The position numbers were made by a program, and so were the translations under genes. DNA of 64,000 bases from Pochonia chlamydosporia 170 (Eukaryota; Ascomycota; Sordariomycetes; Hypocreales; Clavicipitaceae), in assembly GCF_001653235.2 (NCBI RefSeq), contig NW_019154045.1, positions 434,001 to 498,000 of the forward strand, given 5' to 3'. Position 1 is the stretch's first letter. Each line of letters starts with the position of its first letter. Below the pieces are notes generated by a model, which saw only the letters and a list, made by a program, of their open reading frames with translations, did no database searches and was not told the origin of the DNA. Positions 55,677-64,000 of the stretch are shown one piece after another.

Positions 55677-58253
55677 ATGGAGCTGGCCGGTCGCGCCGTC
55701 TCTTACGGCAAATCTCGCCTGGCGTCTCGACAATTCAGGATCGCCAGTCGCAGAATCTTGTATTACCCGACGACTTTCGCTCGAGTACCGGGACGGAAGT
55801 TCTTATTTTCTCTTACCGCCACATCGTTGCTTTGTGCTAAATGCTTGCACATCTACGCACACATCAAAGCGATTGCACCTGAGGATGTGGTCTGTTGGTG
55901 GCTAACCTTTTTCACTCAAGATGTTTTCATTTTGCTGGCAGTAAGGTTGTTGCTTGAACAACCTCATAACTGCCTCAATGTTAGCGGCTTCCTCCAGATA
56001 GTAGCCGTCATCTTGGCCACCGTCATCACAATTATCCAACTGGCTGTTTCGGCAATAAACATAGCCTTCTTCGCTATGCTGGGCTCTGAACTTCGCTGGC
56101 GTAATATCGGTTTGGCCACTGATTCGGCGTCGCGGCCATTATTTCTGAAAGGCACTGGCACTCTTATACTGGTTTTGGCTCTCCTTGTGTTGTCAGCCCG
56201 AATCCTGGAGGATGTCAATTATTACCTTGCTGGAGTCGCTTTGAACTGCGTCAAAGCTCCGGTAGTTTCTCTTTTCAGAATGTGTCGATGCTCTAGTCAA
56301 CGTCTTGATGGTTCAGAATATGCTCGAGTGCCCAGCAATGATGAAGAAGCACATAGCCCTTCTGAAAAGGATGTTACCGTTTCACTCGCCAAACCGAGTA
56401 ATCGCACATCGAGGTTCCTGTCAACGGTTATAGGCATGCTCTTAATATCTCAGGCTATCCTGTCGGTAGTGCGACCGATCGAAAGTTCCTTTACCTTCTT
56501 GTCGTGGACTCCGATAATAATGCCTGTTGTCGACTTCACCCGATCCACTACGCTCGACAGGTTGTTTCCGCTATACAACCAAACAATCAGCCGGCATTTG
56601 GACGAGGAGACTGCCTTAACAGATCCAATTCCTTTGACGTGGCTACCTAAACTCGACGATCCTTTGTTAGGGTTCGAGGACTGGTATCCGAGCAAACACG
56701 ACCATTACGATCATTACGATCATTATAACGCCACGGCAGACCCGTTGAACATGCCAAACTTCAAAGATGATCTAATCTCTCCGCTGCGTGGCCAGCTGGA
56801 TGATGTTAATATTCGCCATGTGATGCTTATCATGCTTGAAAGCACGCGCAAAGACGTATTTCCAATAAAAAAGGATAGCTTCATCTGGAAGCAGCTTGCA
56901 GAGAGCTGGGACAACAAAACGATACCACCGAAGGCAGAGGAGAGGATAGCAACTCTCACACCCAACGCCAACTTCATCACTGGAGACTATGCAGACGGCT
57001 TTGAGCACGAGACTAAGCCAGTTCGGGGCGGCATCAACTTCAACAACAACCACCCTACCGGCACGTACACCCTCAAAAGCATCACTGGGACTCTTTGCGG
57101 TCTCACGCCTCTTGTAGTTGATCAGAATCTGGATTACCTGAATCACTACTACCAGCCCTGCCTCCCCCACATCTTCAAAGCCTTCAATTCTCTGGAACCC
57201 AGTGTAGGTGATGGCAAAAACAAATGGATGAATTGGTTCATGATGTCAGTAATGGGATACTTTGACAGACAAGACGCCATGATGTCTAGCATTGGCTATG
57301 TTTATGAAGAGTACGTCACCAAAGAATATTTGCAGAGCGAAGGCGCAACATTTGGCCCAACGAAGGTGCAACAACTTGGAAACGACTTACCAGAAGTTGC
57401 CATTAAAGACTATCTTGTAAACGCGTTTAAAACAGCAAAAGAAAACGACACTCGAGTATTTCTGACGCATCTGACCAGCACGGCACACTGGCCATATCGA
57501 ATGCCTGACGACGAGGAATATGTTCCCCTTGTGCAAGAGGGAAAGGCTGACAGCAAACTTGATCTTCTATCACGATATGTCAACGCGGTGGGGTATGTTG
57601 ACCGCTGGCTGGGTAAGATTCTCAACATTTTGGAGGATCAAGGCGTCATAAATGAGACCTTGATCGTCCTCGTGGGTGACCATGGTCTCTCACTGCCCGA
57701 GACGGGGGCCGCTTCACCGTATGGTGTACCGAATATCGGCAATTTTCACGTCCCGTTGGTGTTTTCACATCCACACTTGCCACAGATTGATGTCAACACC
57801 CCGGTCAACTCGATCTCAATCTTGCCCACGATAATAGACTTGCTCATTGAAACGGGGTCGCTCTCAATGTCGGAGGAGCAGGCTGCGCGCGAATTGCTTC
57901 CGAATTACGAAGGACTGTCTCTTTTACGTCCGCTAGAAAAGCCTTCGGATGATATCACTCACTGGCAATTTACTGTCTTGAGCCCCGGAGGGTCACAAGT
58001 TGCTATCCGGAGTGTACGCAACCCGCAATGGCGGTTGATACTTCCGGTAATAGAGGACATTGAGTGGTGGTTTACGAATGTTGACACCGACCCGCACGAG
58101 CTGGATGCAGTTCAAGCGTTTGACTTTACCAAGTTCTTAAAAACCATAGAGGAGACACATGGCATTGAGGCAGCTAGGTGGGCCGAAGAGGCTGCTTTTG
58201 TTACGCGATGGTATATTCTCGACAACGCCAAACGATGGAGGTATAAGCCGTAA
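55677..58253 (+). CDS. LtaS-like membrane sulfatase/phosphotransferase
   Basis: Single exon, 858 residues from the first ATG at 55677. The N-terminal third has about five membrane helices (residues about 40-330). The C-terminal sulfatase/alkaline-phosphatase-superfamily domain begins at HVMLIMLESTRKDVFP, whose Glu and Thr fit the metal ligand and nucleophile of lipoteichoic-acid-synthase-like enzymes. NNHPTGTYTLKSITGTLCGLTPL, FLTHLTSTAHWPY, LIVLVGDHGLSLPETG (DHG metal ligands) and NFHVPLVFSHPHLP follow. The total layout resembles LtaS and fungal proteins annotated as sulfatases or phosphoglycerol transferases. A short DHY repeat lies near residues 342-350. Product and acceptor unknown. Confidence 0.85.
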   Translation: MELAGRAVSYGKSRLASRQFRIASRRILYYPTTFARVPGRKFLFSLTATSLLCAKCLHIYAHIKAIAPEDVVCWWLTFFTQDVFILLAVRLLLEQPHNCLNVSGFLQIVAVILATVITIIQLAVSAINIAFFAMLGSELRWRNIGLATDSASRPLFLKGTGTLILVLALLVLSARILEDVNYYLAGVALNCVKAPVVSLFRMCRCSSQRLDGSEYARVPSNDEEAHSPSEKDVTVSLAKPSNRTSRFLSTVIGMLLISQAILSVVRPIESSFTFLSWTPIIMPVVDFTRSTTLDRLFPLYNQTISRHLDEETALTDPIPLTWLPKLDDPLLGFEDWYPSKHDHYDHYDHYNATADPLNMPNFKDDLISPLRGQLDDVNIRHVMLIMLESTRKDVFPIKKDSFIWKQLAESWDNKTIPPKAEERIATLTPNANFITGDYADGFEHETKPVRGGINFNNNHPTGTYTLKSITGTLCGLTPLVVDQNLDYLNHYYQPCLPHIFKAFNSLEPSVGDGKNKWMNWFMMSVMGYFDRQDAMMSSIGYVYEEYVTKEYLQSEGATFGPTKVQQLGNDLPEVAIKDYLVNAFKTAKENDTRVFLTHLTSTAHWPYRMPDDEEYVPLVQEGKADSKLDLLSRYVNAVGYVDRWLGKILNILEDQGVINETLIVLVGDHGLSLPETGAASPYGVPNIGNFHVPLVFSHPHLPQIDVNTPVNSISILPTIIDLLIETGSLSMSEEQAARELLPNYEGLSLLRPLEKPSDDITHWQFTVLSPGGSQVAIRSVRNPQWRLILPVIEDIEWWFTNVDTDPHELDAVQAFDFTKFLKTIEETHGIEAARWAEEAAFVTRWYILDNAKRWRYKP

Positions 58254-60180
58254 TGAATGGCACTATTTGGGAGATAGCACAGCCGTAAAATAACAAGAAT
58301 TGTTTGAGGAAATTCCCCCATATAGCGTCTTATGAGCGTTTCCAGTGCGGTGAGAAAACATAGCCATTGGCACATTGCAAAGTTGACATCGCATGATCAT
58401 ACGATAGTTGTAAGTCTTAGTGGTCGCCTATCTTCATTTCCAACATCTTTGGTGAGGTGCTGCTGTCTAGAAAACGATCAAGTTCGTATGAAGTCTTGCT
58501 GGTGCCATGAAAGTAGCTTGGCCAAATGTATACTGGCTATGGATAATCTTCTTTGTGCCGTATTGCCAGTTGTACAACAAATATCATAAGATCGGTCCGT
58601 TACATGGTTTTTCGACCGGAAGAGCAGTACTGATGCTTGCTGGAGCGGGCGATTGACCTTCAAGGCCCCATGTCTCAGCATGGTATGCTTTCGACCACTG
58701 AATACAGCAGGGCAGCACGCGACGCGCCAGGGTGTGTGCTGCCACCTTTCATGGCGTTGCTTGCCTCCATTATGTTGTGGTTTAATTGGCGATAATTGCC
58801 CTAGAAGGGCATGCACAAGGGATAGCTTTGTAGTCTCAGCATTGGAGGGGCACGACATCAAAGAGATAATATCTAAAAACAAAAACTCAAGTGTGATGAG
58901 GTAAACTCGAGCTTTGGTTGCTACAGAACAGCGAATCTGATCTACCAATATACCAATCTTACAATCGTAGCTTGAGGCTGCAAATGCACAGTGCCTAGAC
59001 CCCGGCAGGCTTCCTCGTTGACAACTACCTGGTTCTGATTACTGCTGCAGCGTTACGGAGTACGATGCAGGGAGATCCAAGTTCAAAAAGAACCTAAAAT
59101 CGCCGATTGGTTGCTAATAAGGGATGAGCTAAAACTCCATCATCTCTGGGTCTCAGACAGCCCGACGCCTGGGTCTACAGCTTGCCGGCCAGTACTATTT
59201 GGAGAGGCAACACTGCTTGGCAAATGCTCACAACCTTTTGCAAGCTGTTAGATGGCATCCCCGTTGTGGTTTAGTTGATGTCGATGTTGAATGCCGGTTG
59301 TTGACGCTTCGGCCTTGAACACAGGTTGGCAGGTAGCCTAAAGTCTGGCTCCAAACCATATCAGATACTTTCCCATCTTCGACATCAGCCAAGAATCCAA
59401 TTCAAACTTTCTATGTTACTTCGGTCGGAAGCCACCCGGCGCTGGGCTAAGCGCGATCACTGTTAGGACATTAATCTCCCAGCAAAACGGCACTAAATCG
59501 GAACAATTGTTGGCTGGCCTTTTTAGGGATCCAGTGGAAACCATTGTCCTGGTCGGTGTTTCTCTGGCTTCTCCTTTGACACGAGGGCGAGAAGAATTCA
59601 TGAGACAGAATGCGCTACGAAACGCGTCCCTTGCGAGAAAGCGCGGAACATCCAGCTTAGTTCCTGCAGCTCGTCTTTCAGCAACAAATTCCTGTGCCAA
59701 CATATGAGCAATACAGGCCGGGTCAACGCAAGATGCCTAATTCAGTGGAATGGCCTGGGAAATGATGTGGCCGTCACATCTTAGAGCCAGTTACGGTTAA
59801 CAACGTGTAGTCGCGACCGCGCCTCATGGATCCCTAGTGCAACCATTTGCCGCCACTTCGAAACCGTATTTGTTGACTGGTATGTGAATGTCACTTTGGC
59901 TAATTTTTCTTTGTACCATTGCCTGGACGTAGGTTTCATTGATGGTATGCTGTCTTGATGGTAAGTCTCGCTCATATTGGGCCATACCTTGGTCGCCGTC
60001 GCTGCATCCGGCAGCGTGGACGCGACAGTTCGTGACAATGAGGCCTTAAATAATCTGAATCAACTTTTTGTTGTTCTCATAGAGCCGTGATTTGCTTGGT
60101 TGGTGTTTTTATTTCTCCGTAACGACGTCCAGTATCACCTTCATTTATTGAAGCTACAAACACCTTGACCGACTGATGCA
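58254..60180. other. Intergenic, about 1.9 kb
   Basis: Holds a minus-strand open frame (59416-59703) with ordinary-looking codons but no recognised family or splice partners. No confident gene, repeat or RNA was seen. Confidence 0.45.
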
Positions 60181-61750
60181 ATGCCCAGCGATATGTCCAC
60201 ATCGTCAAAGCGACAGCCGGCCTCCGGTATCGACGAGAAAGCTGGGGATTACGGAAACCATGACAAGACAAGATGGCTTGGAAACAAAACCTTCCACACA
60301 GGCGTGTGTATCTCGTATGTTCAACCCTTAGACGTCGGTCTGTTGGTAGCCTGTGCAATTTGCATCTGAGGATCAAATGTTCTTCAACTTGTACTGATTA
60401 TCTGGCGATTCCTCTCTCGCAGATCTTGGATCATCATTTCCAATAGCACCATTCTTTTCAACAAGTGGCTTATAGACTCACGAGGATTCCGTACGTGCTT
60501 CTCTCTTCCTGGAACCTATACAAGATATTGTGATGTCGGGTGTTAATAGATATGGCAAAATACTAACAATCTCTAGATTTCCGTAAGTCTCCAATTCTCC
60601 TCAGTTGAGAAGGATGATCGCTGTAGCCCAAAGAGTGCTCAAACCAACTCCTAATCGCTACTAAACGATCCTCTAAGTTCGACTAACGATAATACATAGC
60701 GATTCTTCTTACATGCTGGCACCTGTTTTTCGCAACCCTGGCCACCCAAATTCTGGCTCGCACCACCAAACTCCTAGACTCTCGAAAGAAGATCTCCATG
60801 TCAGCGGGTGTCTACGCTCGAGCCATTCTTCCAATTAGCATCTTCTACTCCATTTCCCTCGTCACATCAAACATGGCTTACTTATACCTGTCTATTCCGT
60901 TCATACAAATTCTCAAGACCACGGCACCAGCTGTTATGCTTTTCGTTGCTTGGGCCGCAGGCACGGCAAACCCAACTTTTGCAACAATCCTTAATATATT
61001 TTGGGTCATTGGCGGTGTCATGCTGGCATCAAGTGGCGAGATTCAGTTTTCTCTTATTGGCTTCCTCTATCAGATGGGCGGCATTGTCTCTGAATCGATC
61101 CGCCTCATTATGATTCAACTTCTGCTGAGCAATGACGGGTTGAAAATGGATCCGTTAGTGGGTTTGTATTATTTTGCTCCCGCATGCTGCTTGATGAATT
61201 TTCTCATCGCCCTGCCTACCAATGAGATTTTGAATATCTCGTGGCAAGCTGTGCAGGATGTAGGAGTTGGCCTGCTGTTCCTCAACGCCCTGATAGCGTT
61301 TATGCTCAATATTGCAAGTGTCTGTTTGGTATGCTCTCCCCTTGTCCGCGGTCTTTTCAGTCGTTGACTTCTACATCAACTAACAAGACGCAGATTGGCC
61401 AAACATCTGGCTTGGTCATGACATTGACTGGCATCTTGAAGAACATTCTGTTGGTTGTCGTATCAGTAATGATATGGAACACGCAAATCACGTTTGTACA
61501 AGTTGTGGGTTACACTATTGCTCTTGCTGGCCTAGTTTACTATTCTCTCGGATATGAGCAGCTAGTCAAGGCGTCGAAGGCCGGTCTCACATGGACTTCG
61601 AACTTGCTGAGTGGCCGAGCAGTGCACGGTACTAGCTCGATTTGTCTCAAGACAAGACGCGTAATCGTAACGGCTCTTCTCATGGCGGGACTGATAAGTC
61701 TCTCGCCCAGGTTGTGGAGATATCACAAGTACGAAGAGTTGAGGATTTAG
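60181..61750 (+). CDS. TPT/nucleotide-sugar-type transporter (DMT superfamily)
   Basis: Five exons: 60181-60314, 60423-60490, 60577-60582, 60700-61328 and 61394-61750, 397 residues. The third exon is only six bases. With it included, the helix 1-2 region reads SWIIISNSTILFNKWLIDSRGF-HFP-ILLTCWHL, the form expected of triose-phosphate-transporter family proteins; without it the conserved Pro and frame are lost. About ten membrane helices follow, including YLSIPFIQILKTTAPAVML and IGQTSGLVMTLTGILKNILL near the C-terminus, both family marks. Members move nucleotide sugars or phosphorylated compounds across Golgi/ER membranes. Substrate unknown. Confidence 0.88.
60577..60582 (+). other. Six-base microexon of the TPT-family gene
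   Basis: ATTTCC lies between an acceptor (caatctctag) and a donor (gtaagt). Spliced in, it supplies HF and the first base of the Pro codon of the conserved F-(H/R)-(Y/F)-P motif. Confidence 0.8.
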
Positions 61751-62113
61751 TACCTCGAAGGACTCAGGGCTAGGGAAAATCACATCAAATACGCACCGCC
61801 GTCGCAACGGCAAGTATTATATAAAATTCTGCAGTTAGAAAATAAAAAATACGCAGAGTTTTACCGCGTACCGCTATTTTGTATCTCATTTTCCTGCTTT
61901 AGCAATTTACAACATTCTGAGGAATCTTACACCTCCTGCACCAAAACCGTGGGTCATTTTGCTTGGTACATAGTCTTAAGAATGAATTAATGATTTGTCT
62001 TTTATTGAATTGTGTTTAATCTCATTAGAGTTTTCCTGCTTTCCACGTACATAGGGCTTCCCGAGTCAGAGCCTACGGCCATTCCCATTCCCTGACTACT
62101 TACCGAGTAAACC
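61751..62113. other. Convergent intergenic
   Basis: A/T-rich space between two 3' ends; nothing recognised. Confidence 0.6.
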
Positions 62114-63651
62114 CTAGGGCAAATACCTTCGTGCCACAGCAAATGACGCGACGAGTAGCGCACTGCAAACCAAGAAGACATTGTCTCGATGCTCACTCCC
62201 TATGATGTTGCGTTAGATATGGTGCGCTAACAGATGTATCCTCTCAATCAGCAACATACCTTCCCTGTCCAAGCTATGCCCAATGACAACAAATACATTG
62301 AGGGGGAATCGTAAAATGCTGTAAATCATTGCTCGGCTCTTATCCTCAACCAACTCGCTCTTCAAGTTAGCCATAGCGGGAAAGTAAGCCCCGATACAAG
62401 CCTCGAGAAAACAAAACGTCCAGAATATTGTCCTCTCGTTTCGAAGAGCAACTGCCAGCGCTAAACAGCAGGCCGCTAGTAAAATAACGTTGAATAAAAC
62501 ATCGGTGGATCGCTGGGTCCCTTTTAATCGTCGAGCCAGATGACTTGCTAACGCCGGCCCGGCCATCATGGCGCACATGAAGTTGGAGAATATAAGTCCA
62601 AACGGCAGGTCCTTGGTTGAACCAGTTGCTGTCCGTGCAGTTTGCAAAGCGGCAGACCAGAAAAATATGAAAAGATACATTGTGCCTTCAAACACGCACG
62701 AGATTAGCCCCAGTGATAAGATCTTGGGGTTGCCAGTAATGGCACGAATGCCAGATTTGAAGCTGTCCGATGGTGTCTGGCCCAACTTCAAGGACCCCAA
62801 ATTCTCTCGCTATGAAGCATATGAGTTAAGGCAACCATAGTGACAGTTTGTTCATTACTTACCCAATTCTTTGAAATGAAAGCCGCCGATACACAACAAC
62901 ATGCTATGGCAAGCATAAATGGCCAAGTTCGCGTACCTGAAACCGTTACAAGTACGTCACCCAAAACGCCGCAAACAATGGCAACGACACAGCTAATGGT
63001 GGTCATGGTGCTGAATACGGGGCCAAGATCCAGCTCAGAGGACTGCAATCCCCTATCATGGTAGTCCGAGATCATCCACGCTTCGAAGACACTATATAGA
63101 AGCGTGGTGCAAACGCCGCCAGCAAAGCGTCCGAGGAACAAGATCGGCAAGCTGTCACTTATCATTGTCAAGCACGTTACTGCATACAGAACGCAGTATA
63201 GCAAGCAAGCCTTCTTTCGCCCAAACCTGTCAGCGGCACCGCCTACAAATGAGGCACTGATGCCGCCGGAGATGAAGCCGACGGAGTACAAGGTGGCAAC
63301 CATTTTCTCAGGAAGATGCTTGTCATACTTGTAAAGAGCGTAGATATGAGGGCCCTAGTTCTCAGTTAATTAGGGACTGCTGATTGCATGGGCACATGAA
63401 ATGCCCAACAAAACTCGACGTACCTGCAACCAATCTGCCGCAGCGGCTAGTGTATATGGGATGAAAAAGTTCAACTGAAACTCTCGAGCCTGTGCACTTG
63501 GCTTTGCATCTTTCTCACCAACTTCTACTGCCGCTTGATCCGGAGATGGTGGTGCTTGGCCATGTTTCCAAGACGGTTTTCGGTGTTGAGACCAAACAAG
63601 ATAGGTGTTTGCCGCGGCAAATAACCCCAAATTTGCTTGATAAAAGTCCAT
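62114..63651 (-). CDS. MFS transporter, MFSD5/molybdate-anion transporter type
   Basis: Four exons on the minus strand: 63651-63424, 63354-62863, 62809-62260 and 62199-62114, 451 residues. The first conserved block FFIPYTLAAAADWLQGPHIYALY, then SVGFISGGISASFVGGAADRFGRKKACLLYC (motif A of MFS), LFLGRFAGGVCTTLLYSVFEAWMISDYHDRG and the late FPAMANLKSELVEDKSRAMIYSILRFPLNVFVV are characteristic of MFSD5-like (MFS_5) proteins, described as molybdate-anion transporters in algae and animals. The last exon gives EHRDNVFLVCSALLVASF and a short tail. All introns are GT-AG and keep frame. No sign of a tie to the peptide cluster. Confidence 0.9.
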
Positions 63652-64000
63652 AATAATCGTCCTGAAAGTACTTACGCGGATGTGAAGCAATGCGACGATT
63701 TAGCTACATCTGCCTCAATTTGTTGGTATAATTGGAAACTATGGTGTTTTTACCTCGCCTGCATGTTGAGTATAAAAGGGAAACCCTCATTTTGCGCCAA
63801 ACTAATTCCAATTACGCGCTTGTCTCACTGAAACGAGTGCCAGAGCAGTTAATTGAAGTCCGGTTGAAGGTTTCAGTAAGACACTAAACGCGACCAGCAG
63901 CATTCCCCTCCTCAAGGGAAGCTGCTCGGCCTGGCCCATGTTCTAACTTTGTTAGATCTGACAAAACGCGCGCTAGTCAAATATTTGCCCATAAATTCGC
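63652..64000. other. Upstream region of the MFS gene
   Basis: No gene recognised. A plus-strand TATAAAAGG at 63771-63779 could belong to a gene starting beyond the window. Confidence 0.5.

Noticed and set aside
59416..59703. 95-residue minus-strand open frame
   Set aside because: Reads like possible coding sequence, but no family, signal or splice partner could be found; left as intergenic.
1..64000. Transposons, CRISPR arrays, PKS or NRPS genes
   Set aside because: No terminal repeats, transposase motifs, spacer arrays or megasynthase signatures were seen.

Overview
The window reads as nuclear DNA of a filamentous ascomycete, most likely a Sordariomycete of the order Hypocreales. The grounds are many short GT-AG introns (about 50-160 bases), C/T-rich leaders upstream of housekeeping genes, and protein families typical of that group (CYP52-like P450, SAT4/rhodopsin-like membrane proteins, isoamyl-alcohol-oxidase-type flavoproteins, UstYa/DUF3328 proteins). 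The species cannot be named from the sequence. Exon borders were chosen by hand from splice signals and reading-frame continuity; no transcript data were available.

Left part (1-29 kb): a 5'-truncated P450, an F-box-like protein, a SAT4-like membrane protein and a secreted isoamyl-alcohol-oxidase-like flavoprotein are followed by a conserved housekeeping block: Mpv17/PMP22 family protein, phosphoglycerate kinase (pgk1), proteasome subunit Sem1, Iml2, a sterol-desaturase-like membrane protein and a large alpha/beta hydrolase. Long intergenic stretches here carry C/T-rich leaders and a recurrent CAGTTGAC word.

Middle (29-41 kb): a small secreted DUF3237 protein converges on a PaaK-like adenylate-forming ligase, followed by Cwf19 and a secreted endonuclease/exonuclease/phosphatase-family protein.

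The most notable region is about 39.4-54.6 kb, which looks like a fungal RiPP (ribosomally made, modified peptide) cluster of the ustiloxin/dikaritin kind. A small two-exon gene at 46735-47104 encodes a signal peptide followed by four near-identical repeats, DADDLVHNSWSA(R/K)A. Next to it are two UstYa-family (DUF3328) oxidase genes. Around these lie a SAM methyltransferase divergent from a GMC oxidoreductase, a secreted berberine-bridge-type FAD oxidase, a SAT4-like membrane protein and a membrane acyltransferase. The repeat differs from the dikaritin precursors I know: it contains no Tyr or Phe, and no Lys-Arg Kex2 site separates the units. The core keeps its protein sequence while most of its codons vary synonymously between copies, which points to selection on the peptide.

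Right end (55-64 kb): an LtaS-like membrane sulfatase/phosphotransferase, a triose-phosphate-transporter family protein whose gene contains a 6-nt microexon, and an MFSD5-like (molybdate-anion) MFS transporter. No rRNA, tRNA, CRISPR array, transposon, PKS or NRPS gene was recognised.
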